Shown: piece after piece, positions 50,301 to 58,031 of the stretch
How positions within the stretch are numbered: position 1 is the stretch's first letter
Layout: every line of letters starts with the position of its first letter
IMG/VR virus record: IMGVR_UViG_3300037359_000101
Coordinates: 1 to 64,000 of that record
Reading direction: 5' to 3' (one strand)
Length of the DNA stretch: 64,000 nt
DNA from: a virus
Position numbers and translations under genes: made by a program
Notes under the pieces: generated by a model
The model's database searches: none
Told to the model about the DNA's origin: nothing
What the model saw: the letters and a program-made list of their open reading frames with translations, nothing else

Positions 50301-53300
50301 GACTTGGCCTCAGTCGCCGGCAACAAAGCACAAGCAGCCAACGAGGCGATAATGGGCGCGACTGGCCGGGATATAAAAGGACGTGATGTCACTTCGACGC
50401 TTCGCCAAGTTCACGACAAGAATTTTCAACCCCCGCTATCCGCAACCACGGACCGGCAAGCAAGCGCGCAATTCCAAGCCCAGACTGACGCCGGAAAAAA
50501 ACTTGAGGAGGATGGGCATACCTTCACGGAGCACAACTACTCCGGGGGACACCTGATCGTCGTTTCCAAAGGCAAAAAGCAAATAGGTGTGATCGAAAGC
50601 TCTCCGGTGGACGATACCACTGCTCGGGTTATGGGGGTGAAGGTAACTCCCAGCGCGCAAGGCAAGGGGATTGCTGAGACTCTTTACCGGGAACTGGCTA
50701 CCCGGCTTCAGGCAGAAGGCAAGACCTCGCTCACGGGAGACGTAATACACCCGGCTCCCCTGAAGATACGAGAGAAACTCTTCGGCGCAGCCACTCCTGC
50801 GGGAAGAGAATTGACCACCGCCTATGGGGGCTACGCGCAGCCCGTAACGTCCCCCATCAACCCCGAGGCACAGTTTTCTGCGCCGAAAAGGGATTACGAG
50901 GGCGAGCAAGTTACTCACGCCGCCGTGCGGTTGCCCAGCGGAAGGGTGTTCAAGGCCCGCGCTCCCCTTGGCGGGAGCGACCGGCGAAACGCAGTTCACG
51001 GTTCCGCGTTCCTCCGGGCCTCGGAGTCTGGAGATGATACCTCTAGTTGGGAAGAGGGGTTTGTCACCACCAAGCGGCCTTTCGTGGACCGGGCCACGGG
51101 CTACCGGATTGCCATCAAGTCTGGGCAATTTTCCAGAGAGGAATACGACCGGGCAGAAAGGGAAAAAATGGGTCCCCGTGGGGAGTCGCAGGGGCTAGGC
51201 GACAATCCCGACTTAGAGACGCTGTCCGCACGCCGGGCGGTCCAGATGCGAAGAGACGCAATCGCGCGGGGTATCTCGCTCGACTCACAGGCGCAGGCCC
51301 CGAAGACCTACATCATCCGCCACGGCAGCACGTCAATGAACGCGGATGATCCCGCGAAGGACAAGATTCGGGGGTTTGTCAATGTTCCCCTCTCCGAGGA
51401 TGGGAAGAAAGAGGCTCAGCAAACTGCCGACCAACTCAAGTCCTCGGGAATCACTACCTTGGTGACTTCCGACCTGAAACGGGCTCGGCAGACCGCTGAC
51501 GCAATCGCGAAGACAACGGGAGCGACCGTGGTAGAGAATCCCGGCTTCCGACCGTGGCACTTGGGGCCAACTATCGAGGGCAAGCCGACTAAAGAGATGT
51601 TGCCGGTCATCGCCGGCTACACCGAGAAACCGGATAAAGTTCCCCCCGGCGGTGAGTCCTTCAACAATTTCAAGGACCGCTTCCTCGGGGCTTTTCACGA
51701 TACCCAAGAAAAGTATCCAGACGAGAATGTCGGCATCGTCACCCACTACCGGGGCTCGAAGCTCATGGACGCATGGCGGGACACCGGCACAGACAACGAC
51801 ACGATTAACCCAGAACTTTTCGAGAAGTATTCGCCCGACACGAAGCCGGGCAGCTTCGACGTGGTGGACAAGGAAGGCGCTGAGATCAAACCCGAAAAGG
51901 AAGGTTTCCTGGGCCGAGTCCGCCGAGAGATTGGCGAGATGGCGGGGACGGTTGCCGGAATCGAGCCGGGTATTCAATTCCAGCCGAGCGCAAATCCTCG
52001 GGCTATAAAATGGCCTGCGGTCCGCTATGAAGACGACAGGGGACACGTATGGGAATATGCCGCTCCCCGACACGCTGAAGCCGAAAAAAAACTCGTGGAG
52101 GCCCTAGGGTATACCCCCCACTACAACCGGGTAGAAGACGGATTTGTTACAAACTCCGGTGATTTTCTTGATCGAGAGGCCGCCTATCGCCGAGCTATCG
52201 AGACCAAACAGTATTCTCCCAGGACCCGAGATCGCGGAAGCCTGATCGCCGAGGAGACCTCTGGGATGGCTCCCCGGGAGGACGTTCAATTCACGCCGAA
52301 GAGAGCGACAGACAAAGACTGGAAACTCAAGCTTGGAGCTAACGGTTTCTCGAAGGCGTGGATCACCCCCGAGGGGAAGCCAATCCAACTGGGGGGCACT
52401 TTTCACGACGTATGGCTAAACCAGAATCCAGACGTAAAGAAGCAACACGGCATCCCGGAGGACGTGACCGAGGAAACTCCGGTGCGTCAAGCTGCCCTGA
52501 AAGCGGGATTTGCCCGGATCAATTACTCCGTAAACAATGGCGGCCTGATTGTCGAAGCGCGGAGCAAGGACTGGCCAAAGCTCGCGCCGGCAGTCCGTCA
52601 GTTTGTTCAGGCGAATGCGGGCAAGATCGACAACATGACGGTCGATCTTCTCGACAACAAAGCCGACCGCTCGATTGACTCCGACTTCGCGCCGCTTTTC
52701 CAGTTCTCCGACAAGGAGAAAATGAACCACCTGCCACTGATCTCGCCGCCGAGTCCGACGACTGAAATGTCTCCGCAGGCCAGCAGCGCACAGTATCAGG
52801 CCCCCAAGCTTTTTCCTGAGCCCGCGTTCGACGAGGAGCTTGAAAAGATTCGCTCTGGTGCCACAGGCGGCCAGTCGTTCACTCCCGCTGGCGCGGTGTG
52901 GAAAGCGCCAGCCGACTCGAAGATTGACTTGGTGTCGCTGGCCTCGAAGAACATTCCACTTGGAGACCTGGACCGCGAGACGGTATCGAAGGCGCTCAAG
53001 AATTACGCGGACTTGCTGGACGAGCCGAATGTCGTGGCTGGCCTCTATGCTTTTTCTAAAGACGGCAAGCCGATGGTTTCGGTGGACATCAATGCCGCCG
53101 TCTCGAAGAAACACCGGGACAACACCCTCGCCTTTGCCAAGGCAAACGATCAAGTGGCAATCTGGGACGTGGAGCACAACAAGGAGGTGCCGGCGGGTGG
53201 AAAGGGCGACACTCGGCTCCAGACCCCCGGTGAGATTCTCGACGCGATAAATGATCTGTCCAAAGGCAACCCGGTGGACGTGGACAATATCATCAAGGAG

Positions 53301-54434
53301 AACCGGACCACAGGCCGACCCGAGGAGATGGGATTGCCGGGCATCGGTGGAAAGCGCGCGTTGTCGCCCTCCCAGATGTCCAACATGACCAAGGCGGACA
53401 TTGCGGAATACTATCCCGAGTCCGTGATTCCCCGGGCTCGCACCGACGCCGTCCCTTCGGAGATTACCAAATCGCCGCTTTACCGGGATTCTGACAACCC
53501 CGCTCAGTCTTTCGGGCGAAAGCTGGCGGAGTTTGCTAAGGAGTGGCGGGACCACCCGTCGTTCCAATCGGGAGCCCGGTGGTATTCCGAGTTTACGCCG
53601 AAGCTCAAGGAAATTTTCAAGGACGACGCACCCATCATGGCCGAATTACTGGCCGGGACTTCTCCGCAGCAGCCGCCCACGCAGAACTACGCGATGGCGC
53701 TTGACGCGCTCCAAGGATTCAAACAGGGGCGCTTCGCCAAACAGATTGCCAAGTTTGAAGAGGGCCTGGAGAAGTTGAAAGACGGCTCCTGGAAGCGCTG
53801 GCTGGACCGTGAAATCAAGGGCGAAAAGGTAAAGAACGCGCCCGAGACTCCGACTGCGGAAACCTTCGTCAACCACTGGGTTGCCAAGCACAATCTACTG
53901 CCGCGCCAGTCAAACGGGAAGCGCTACTCGATCTCCTCGGACGCTGTGCTCAAGATTCTCGCCCGCAAATGGATGGGCGAGACCGCCGGTCTGAAGACCC
54001 AGAACTTCGTGAAGAACCTTCTCGGCGTTGGCAAAGAAGCCACGATTGACCTTTGGGCGGACAGAACCATGAGGCGCATTGGCTACGCGGGCCACAAAGA
54101 ACGCTGGCGGATTCTCCCCAAGAATGCGACGGGGGTGTCGGATGAAGACTTCCTTTTCAGCCAAAAAGCCTTCCGCGCCGCCGCCGAAGAGCTTGGGATG
54201 GAGCCTTCGGAACTTCAGGGCGCGCTCTGGTTCGCCGAAAAGCAGTTGTGGGCGGACAACGGATGGGGCAGACTTGACTTAGGCGACTTCCGAAAGGAGA
54301 TTGCCAAGACGGACATGTTGAAAAAAGGCATCGAACAACGAACGCGGCTGGCGAAGGGCGAGGCAAAAGCCAAAACCCAGGAGCAGCCTGAGCTAATCAT
54401 GCCAACCGTTGAGCCCCGAAACTTACGACCATGA
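44367..54434 (+). CDS. giant polyvalent virion protein with zincin, radical-SAM, GNAT and phosphatase domains (3355 aa)
   Basis: One uninterrupted 10-kb frame, the position of T7 gp16-like ejection proteins. In order: disordered and hydrophobic N-terminus (1-560), zincin-like HEAGH (629-633), a region with fold unknown (700-1190), a B12-like strand region and radical-SAM domain with C1417-x3-C1421-x2-C1424 (about 1330-1640). Then repeat module A1 (1685-1776), a tandem pair (about 1789-1901 and 1908-2027), GNAT acetyltransferase with QGKG (2098), module A2 (2182-2278), histidine phosphatase with RHG (2318-2320), module A3 (2547-2631) and a C-terminal helical DUF7178-like domain (about 3035-3355). 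It is likely injected into the host. Enzyme activities are predictions. Confidence 0.85.
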   Translation: MADINTSDATAQAPAQAPTFTDAAGNPVQFTPEQQAEALQNLSPAPTTAATAAPPEAPQELLNPYKGMQLTDEAGKPAALTPAQQAEARKNAGVVDPLLDLSADDMFALARNPDNNFSILQAFRARQKEVAQDPGATRRVADAWAKYKASTGLGDLPSVSDMANNVWGFVSNAAKYAGGLVQSYPARIGAALGGTDGEMTPAEAEALQTQAERAAATGTALTGLGQQVGRLFEPNAGSPSIIPSPVISAGMNRVAGLFGIPEEKPSAPPNPVETLFRDSTKADQLQKATEGKLGGPIGDLPPETLAAMAKAGYPLRPDVVASLAQGDPLSLYLMGKAFGAAGEAIPTVIPKAALNSAGEAVATGAGGTISALSKGAQAVIPKVTPFLPPAFAAKGAATGAVSVGPITGAAIGWGAGKAAAKQLTSLAPTLEKLELAGQQIAGKLPVSSSYTQLAKDIFQSVPAAAYEVGKGALFDVAMGESADTPEEVNGVGIGTAFGILGGGMVAGQHVLSGQLIAPRAYGSRVTVPSNGFYPALDAVHQAAASVAPDGVKTRVNAIRAFVKGALPDYDFIYAGPKPAEGPDPLVSALTKMGVPEEQANTWAAQDGITSRVLGDHKVIIARDVDAAPHEAGHGIEDVLGESIMRGFDRAIQADPQYANNWDRLGQSYADALGGRPDESWQDTILRKSGWGAREAQEKLGQPAVGEGPSDPAAAQSKWAQALDAAGGDPTEAYKAVLTPGEQSEVANRYISREVAAENFDAMFKHTGGFTSEDNSIPARMARVVGGMVSYLGGEPLAGRTSEYRKFPLSYDVTKAQAEGVEGVLGNKPMIEPPTPRGLKNFGPPVTQQQKDDAQKSAQAMAAEASPTPLEPGASSPRESIATLAEAMAGGSPVQITGRAAAPGDPSSSIASNRTVRRAIIEVWRRMPDSAKSLVQKLFFPTRIIKTKGGTYQAEGWSPEVLAANAQKSAEFLSQLSEKGSPIALPAGVELDPATKSFTPDSWKLIFDQLDKFAANQRAGRTGAGGPLVVPKEVTESGGYAPPVRGEVSPVPQDMADFLNYLYNFKLPDTALIRKGTPANIQAQRVSEATMPGRVSEPVTPRGVFGEYGKTEATRAKQRAAAELLGISGTPVAEVNPFRKTVEQAAAATGIPAPSLFEAIQHLNVEGIKSVEHAPEQGTPNIPANTATLTAGFQPPRVNDEPAEHLILPEGIKGSTVSKPQPLYHIASAEEGNPWVRRSADPTRSSATDNSGRTLLVQVSSDLINPEALAGNKDQATQYYDKLYSGARPGYARMQDFWEIPQWIGFASHFVPDADVYVVRDVATAKKFLNEAGYGRVAFSALDTNKALIRDLVTDYPGKVDIGGYVDPKTFSDLPNVKWHDSMESLANDMGLPYKNGVDYRHFQGSDVIPRLTMSQGCRHKCAFCSVSKKVTETPSATIVQQADQIAKLGSKLVYLNDKTFGQASNYKQLSDLNQQILAQNPDFKGFIVQTTAAQLKTMPADWLAKSGIKFVELGIESYNDPILKAMHKPATTSMIDQVTQKLRDNHIALIPNIIIGYPGETPETYKATLDYLKSNKDIISHANIYNLALYKDAELGKQIATGADADFNENVLEKSFHTNPEVHRQFAGDVYGLAQSMLEGSPESAQFQAPREGVEKLDDMPDSMEKIFPKSLPNFQFQPNKDPRAVRTAAVRDPETGRIFEGAMHYNALTKAMNEGGIAGPDLVKLDHGFLTNENEYLTRQEAWERAKELNQLGKGSLERDGKQYAGFDSGLVSEDLPKPAPAEVVPEVQKLLDNVYNLTPEQWSAMVKSPEARGGSSYAHRTGMAAKSTADLAALREAHGVTSELGRQSLQNKDPMGAMNFGVKAQALREAYEAATGKTMDGTQDVSGTIRALHDPNYQPPVTGQYQVAPEVRELVDRMNSTSPEEWSDWAHAGGGMSFAAHTAGTKARSAADLDALRTAYAIHSRIAEKALAADDIDLASVAGNKAQAANEAIMGATGRDIKGRDVTSTLRQVHDKNFQPPLSATTDRQASAQFQAQTDAGKKLEEDGHTFTEHNYSGGHLIVVSKGKKQIGVIESSPVDDTTARVMGVKVTPSAQGKGIAETLYRELATRLQAEGKTSLTGDVIHPAPLKIREKLFGAATPAGRELTTAYGGYAQPVTSPINPEAQFSAPKRDYEGEQVTHAAVRLPSGRVFKARAPLGGSDRRNAVHGSAFLRASESGDDTSSWEEGFVTTKRPFVDRATGYRIAIKSGQFSREEYDRAEREKMGPRGESQGLGDNPDLETLSARRAVQMRRDAIARGISLDSQAQAPKTYIIRHGSTSMNADDPAKDKIRGFVNVPLSEDGKKEAQQTADQLKSSGITTLVTSDLKRARQTADAIAKTTGATVVENPGFRPWHLGPTIEGKPTKEMLPVIAGYTEKPDKVPPGGESFNNFKDRFLGAFHDTQEKYPDENVGIVTHYRGSKLMDAWRDTGTDNDTINPELFEKYSPDTKPGSFDVVDKEGAEIKPEKEGFLGRVRREIGEMAGTVAGIEPGIQFQPSANPRAIKWPAVRYEDDRGHVWEYAAPRHAEAEKKLVEALGYTPHYNRVEDGFVTNSGDFLDREAAYRRAIETKQYSPRTRDRGSLIAEETSGMAPREDVQFTPKRATDKDWKLKLGANGFSKAWITPEGKPIQLGGTFHDVWLNQNPDVKKQHGIPEDVTEETPVRQAALKAGFARINYSVNNGGLIVEARSKDWPKLAPAVRQFVQANAGKIDNMTVDLLDNKADRSIDSDFAPLFQFSDKEKMNHLPLISPPSPTTEMSPQASSAQYQAPKLFPEPAFDEELEKIRSGATGGQSFTPAGAVWKAPADSKIDLVSLASKNIPLGDLDRETVSKALKNYADLLDEPNVVAGLYAFSKDGKPMVSVDINAAVSKKHRDNTLAFAKANDQVAIWDVEHNKEVPAGGKGDTRLQTPGEILDAINDLSKGNPVDVDNIIKENRTTGRPEEMGLPGIGGKRALSPSQMSNMTKADIAEYYPESVIPRARTDAVPSEITKSPLYRDSDNPAQSFGRKLAEFAKEWRDHPSFQSGARWYSEFTPKLKEIFKDDAPIMAELLAGTSPQQPPTQNYAMALDALQGFKQGRFAKQIAKFEEGLEKLKDGSWKRWLDREIKGEKVKNAPETPTAETFVNHWVAKHNLLPRQSNGKRYSISSDAVLKILARKWMGETAGLKTQNFVKNLLGVGKEATIDLWADRTMRRIGYAGHKERWRILPKNATGVSDEDFLFSQKAFRAAAEELGMEPSELQGALWFAEKQLWADNGWGRLDLGDFRKEIAKTDMLKKGIEQRTRLAKGEAKAKTQEQPELIMPTVEPRNLRP

Positions 54435-54607
54435 GCGCTGACTTTTCAGACCAAGACAAGCCCGATCTGGTGGAATCCGCCCGGCGTGCGGCACCCGACA
54501 CCGAGGGGATTTGGGACCAGATTTCCGACTACTTCGACCGTCAGCACGCCCGCGCCGAAGCGATAGTGGAAAAGCGACCCGAAGCTGGAAACCCGCAACT
54601 GTTGTAA
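54431..54607 (+). CDS. small protein (58 aa)
   Basis: ATG 54431 overlaps the giant gene's stop (ATGA), TAA at 54605-54607. Helical and charged (SDQDKPDLVESARRAAPD, GIWDQISDYFDRQHARAE). Probably translated with its neighbours. Unknown function. Confidence 0.5.
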   Translation: MSADFSDQDKPDLVESARRAAPDTEGIWDQISDYFDRQHARAEAIVEKRPEAGNPQLL

Positions 54608-54608
54608 T

Positions 54609-55304
54609 ATGCCGTCTGACAACACCACTTCGATGCCTGTAGTTGAGCCCTCGCCGCAAGCCCAGGCACCCCAAACACCCCAAGCACCCCAAGCACCCCA
54701 AACACCCCAAGCCCCGCCGCCCGCTAACGCTCCTTCCCAGCAGCCCGCTGGCGCGCCGGCTGCCCTTCCCCCGGCGTTCCTAAAGGTCCCCGCCTTCCAG
54801 GCGCTCCTGGCCGGCACGCCGCCCGCAGTATCCATGCGTGTGAAGGGGGCTGAGGACCGCGACGAGATAAAGATGGTGTCCGAGAACAAGGAAGCCATCC
54901 TCGGGGCCGGAATGGGGTTTTACCGTTCGATGTCTGGCCAGTTAGGAGTGATCTTCAATGCCCTCAAAATCCATCCCCAGGACCTCCAGGCCGCCGATAA
55001 GGCGGGCAAGCTTCCGGTGGTAGCCCCCGACTTCGACACGATCAACCACGAGGTCTCCAAGCTCAATCTGACCCATCCGATTCGGAATGCTCAGCCGCCG
55101 CCGGCACAGTTTGCCTCCCCGATGTCCACCGCCGCTCCGCAAGCTGCTTCTGGGATGCTCCCCCTCGTTCCCCCGGCTCCTGCATCGGTGGCGCGGAAGC
55201 TGGCCGCCCAGCGGATTTTGAACATGCAGGCTGGGGCACCGACTTCTGGACCCGAACCGGGCGCTGGCCGGCTGCTGAATTCGATAATGAAGCCGGTGGT
55301 CTAG
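54609..55304 (+). CDS. Pro/Gln-rich virion-like protein (231 aa)
   Basis: N-terminal low-complexity stretch of alternating PQ/AP triplets (QAQAPQTPQAPQAP), encoded by short CACCCCAAG-type DNA repeats at about 54665-54715. A structured middle (FLKVPAFQALLAGTPPAVSM, VSENKEAILGAGMGFYRSMS, GVIFNALKIHPQDLQ) and a disordered C-terminus follow. It ends the late arm; its stop codon overlaps the end of the LuxR-type gene by four bases, tail to tail. Confidence 0.6.
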   Translation: MPSDNTTSMPVVEPSPQAQAPQTPQAPQAPQTPQAPPPANAPSQQPAGAPAALPPAFLKVPAFQALLAGTPPAVSMRVKGAEDRDEIKMVSENKEAILGAGMGFYRSMSGQLGVIFNALKIHPQDLQAADKAGKLPVVAPDFDTINHEVSKLNLTHPIRNAQPPPAQFASPMSTAAPQAASGMLPLVPPAPASVARKLAAQRILNMQAGAPTSGPEPGAGRLLNSIMKPVV

Positions 55305-55585
55305 GCTTCGATCAGCCCAATCCGCACCGCAAGCCGGGTAAGCCCCGCTACATCGAACACCTGCAAGTCGTAGTAGAGTTCGTTGCGGTGGTATTCGACA
55401 GTCTTCGCGCTCACCCCCAGGCTCAGCGCAATCCCCTTCGTGGTCTCACTGAGCGCAATTCCGCGCCAGACTTCCTCCCGGCGTTTTGACAGCATCTTAC
55501 GGGGGCCGACCAGCACGCCTCCCCCGCAGCGCACCGGGAAGTTGCTCACGGTGTTGTCTTCCCCGCTCTTTCGGATGTTTTTCAT
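55301..55585 (-). CDS. LuxR/GerE-type HTH regulator (94 aa)
   Basis: The C-terminal 65 residues have the LuxR-type HTH: LSKRREEVWRGIALSETTKG, IALSLGVSAKTVEYHRNELY, VFDVAGLTRLAVRIGLI. Without a sensory domain it is a stand-alone DNA-binding unit, likely a transcription regulator. ATG 55585 is chosen; a GTG at 55591 adds two residues. Converges with the last late gene. Confidence 0.8.
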   Translation of the reverse strand: MKNIRKSGEDNTVSNFPVRCGGGVLVGPRKMLSKRREEVWRGIALSETTKGIALSLGVSAKTVEYHRNELYYDLQVFDVAGLTRLAVRIGLIEA

Positions 55586-55676
55586 TCCCACAGAATACCG
55601 TAGTAATACGTAGCGGCAACCCCCGAGTCGCCGCTTTTTACGATTTGAGGGCCACTAATACGGAGGCCGTCCAGAA

Positions 55677-56948
55677 TCAGCGCATCTTGAATTCCGTCGG
55701 GATCGAATACGGGGCCGACCCGCTAACTTCGGCGAACTTCAGAGAAATGTCATACGTGGCGGTCTTGCCGTATTGGGGATGCACGAAGAACAGCTTTTGC
55801 GACGGGTCCGCTGGGGTGAACATCTCACTTAGCCCGAACTCGTCCACTCCCGGAAATCCACCATTAACGAGGATCGAACCCGTCGCGTGCGGCAGCACAA
55901 TATCCCGGTGCAAGTGCCCCAGAAGGTAGAAGTTGGGGGCCTTGCACCCGTATTTGTTCATCAACTGAGTGGCCGTGCTGACGAGCCGCCCGAAGGCGTG
56001 ATTCGGGACGCCGAGCGTTTTGTCTCCCCCACGCATGGTGTCCCCGTGGGCAGCGAAAAAGGTGAAGCCCTGCACGTCAAACACCGCGTATGGCTGGGCG
56101 TCCAAGTTCCACTTGATGCTCGGGATGTCCCGCACCAACTCTCTCACCAGCGCGTAAAGAAACTTGTCAAAATTCGAGTAGCGGTTCTTCGTGGGCATCC
56201 GCTTCTGATTCTGGAAGCGCGTATGGTTTCCCACGCAATCGTAAATCCGAATCGCCGGGAAGTGGGGGGCTAAGTTTCGGAGGAACTGGGCGAGCGCGTG
56301 CGCGCCGCAGTAGAACTGATTGAACACCGGGTCAACCTGCCCCACCTCGTTAGAGTGGCTTAAGGCACCGTCAAGGAAGTCCCCCAACATAGTCACCACT
56401 AGCTCGGGCACCTCGGTAGTAATGTGGTTCTCGGAGATGGAGATAACCGACTCTTCCAGATATTTCAGCCGAGCCATGAAAGTCGCGAAGTCGTATTTCC
56501 CAAAAGAGAGCGTCTGGTCTGGGCTGACCTCTTTCCCGATATGGGTGTCCGACAACATCAGCAGCGCCGTCTGCGGTTTTCCGCTCCCCTGGCGGACTCC
56601 TTTTCTCACCGCCGGCTGCGGCGAGTAGGCCACGGGTGCCAGGGCGGAGACTCCCGAGACCAGCCGGTCAACCGCGTTCTCCGCCTTCAGGAGCTTCTGA
56701 TACTTTTGGGCGAGGGACCCAAACTCTCGTTTCCAGTAAAGCTCGTCTTGCTTTTCGAGGTCTTTGGACACCGAAGAGCCGGAAGCGGCTTTGGGCGCGG
56801 TGCGCGTAAAACCCCCGTGGGTGACTTGCCGCTCAACCGCCCGGTAAGTGCGCCCCAGCTTTTCCGCTATCTCCCGCACTGTCACCCTCGCTGCTCGCAG
56901 GCTCTTCAGCTTCACAATCTCCGCTTTGGTCCACGCTGTCGTTTTCAT
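55677..56948 (-). CDS. metallophosphoesterase with N-terminal Myb-like domain (423 aa)
   Basis: Residues 1-50 resemble a SANT/Myb or resolvase-type DNA-binding unit (WTKAEIVKLKSLRAARVTVR, EIAEKLGRTYRAVERQVTH). A coiled linker follows. The calcineurin-like domain has SDTHIGK (133-139), GDFLDG, GNHTR, HGD and GHLH metal sites. Such phage enzymes act as DNA nucleases/phosphatases (SbcD/Mre11-like). The Myb-like part may direct it to DNA. Overlaps the 236-residue gene by 116 bp in another frame. Confidence 0.8.
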   Translation of the reverse strand: MKTTAWTKAEIVKLKSLRAARVTVREIAEKLGRTYRAVERQVTHGGFTRTAPKAASGSSVSKDLEKQDELYWKREFGSLAQKYQKLLKAENAVDRLVSGVSALAPVAYSPQPAVRKGVRQGSGKPQTALLMLSDTHIGKEVSPDQTLSFGKYDFATFMARLKYLEESVISISENHITTEVPELVVTMLGDFLDGALSHSNEVGQVDPVFNQFYCGAHALAQFLRNLAPHFPAIRIYDCVGNHTRFQNQKRMPTKNRYSNFDKFLYALVRELVRDIPSIKWNLDAQPYAVFDVQGFTFFAAHGDTMRGGDKTLGVPNHAFGRLVSTATQLMNKYGCKAPNFYLLGHLHRDIVLPHATGSILVNGGFPGVDEFGLSEMFTPADPSQKLFFVHPQYGKTATYDISLKFAEVSGSAPYSIPTEFKMR

Positions 56949-57543
56949 TCAGTTCGATTTTTCTATCCACTACCGTCCGTTGTTGTTTTTCTGAGAGGAC
57001 TCCCAGGAAAGCCAAGTCGAAGGCTTTCACCGCCGCTTCTGGGCATCCCCCCAGACCAAAAACGCAGGTGTCTTGGTCCTTCGGGTCTCCCAGAAAAGCA
57101 ATCCACTCGCCACTCTCTGACTTCGTGAGCATTGGGCGATAGATGAAGTGCGGCGTCTGCGCCGACTCGGCAGCGGTCCGCTGAGCGTTCGCTTTTTCGG
57201 TCTCCGCCGTCAGGGCGGCAGCCTGCTTCTCCGCCATCTGATGCGCCAGCCGAGTGTTCTCTTCAAAAAGCTTTTCCAAGGAAAGCTGGTAGTCCATGCC
57301 CCATCGGGAGCTATCATCGAGGATTTTGTCCAGCCGGTCGCACGCTTTGATGAACGTCACCTCGGCGGCAATCCCCGCCTCGCCGGCCACTTCGGGGCGC
57401 GTTCCCGGCGTTTCACCCGGCTCCGCCGGCTCCGCGAACACCAAATCCGCCATTGCGCCGCAGATGGACAGCAGCATACCCACTTGGTTGCCGGTGGACA
57501 GGTCCCGGTGGAGAAAGGTTACGGGGTCTTTGCTTTCGCTCAC
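56833..57543 (-). CDS. hypothetical protein (236 aa)
   Basis: GTG start at 57543 overlapping the RuvC stop (GTGA). Helical domains (VTFIKACDRLDKILDDSS, SLEKLFEENTRLAHQMAEKQ), an acidic Ser/Glu-rich C-terminus (CEAEEPASSEGDSAGDSG) and an extended middle (TPHFIYRPMLTKSESGEWI). The last 116 bp overlap the start of the metallophosphoesterase, larger than usual, so the end may be shorter or truly overprinted. Unknown function. Confidence 0.6.
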   Translation of the reverse strand: MSESKDPVTFLHRDLSTGNQVGMLLSICGAMADLVFAEPAEPGETPGTRPEVAGEAGIAAEVTFIKACDRLDKILDDSSRWGMDYQLSLEKLFEENTRLAHQMAEKQAAALTAETEKANAQRTAAESAQTPHFIYRPMLTKSESGEWIAFLGDPKDQDTCVFGLGGCPEAAVKAFDLAFLGVLSEKQQRTVVDRKIELNENDSVDQSGDCEAEEPASSEGDSAGDSGKAGAHLPGG

Positions 57544-58031
57544 AGGTGAATGCGTCCCAGATTGTGTTCCGCCCATTTGAGGACCCACAGCGCGTCAATC
57601 GCATTGTCGTCCAAGTCCGGGCGCGTCTGTGGAAACTGTGTAAACATCGCGCGCCGCATGGCCTCCTTATCTGCCGCACCCGATCCAGTGGCAAACTTTT
57701 TGAGCGTCGTCACGGGAACGCACTCGATGCAATCGCCCGCGAAGGCGAGCCACACCGCCGTTCGGAACGCCGACCAAAGCTGGGTTTGCTTGGTGTAGGT
57801 GGAAAACTCGACATCCTCAAAAACTACGATCTCCGGGCGCTCCACCAGGATAAGCTGGTTGAACAGCCGGGAAATGCGAGGATCACACCGGCGGGTCAAG
57901 CGCTCTTTCCCCCAAGCCGCAACTTCCTTTGCCGTAGCAAGCTGGAGGGTCTGGGCTCCCGGCAGAAGGCCGTAGTTCATGGCCACCCCGGTTTTGGTGC
58001 CCAAGTCCAGGGCGAGGATTTTTGGCATCAT
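57540..58031 (-). CDS. RuvC-like Holliday junction resolvase
   Basis: 163 residues with the RNase H fold: ALDLGTKTG (first Asp near residue 9), VVFEDVEFSTYTK (central Glu), and DLDDNAIDALWVLKW (C-terminal acidic pair). It resolves four-way junctions before packaging; relatives are common in phages with terL packaging. ATGA overlap with the sigma-factor gene upstream, GTGA overlap downstream, so the three are coupled. Confidence 0.87.
   Translation of the reverse strand: MMPKILALDLGTKTGVAMNYGLLPGAQTLQLATAKEVAAWGKERLTRRCDPRISRLFNQLILVERPEIVVFEDVEFSTYTKQTQLWSAFRTAVWLAFAGDCIECVPVTTLKKFATGSGAADKEAMRRAMFTQFPQTRPDLDDNAIDALWVLKWAEHNLGRIHL

Noticed and set aside
54665-54715. Short CACCCCAAG-type repeats as a regulatory array
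   Set aside because: They lie in frame in the PQ-rich start of a gene and simply encode its low-complexity segment.
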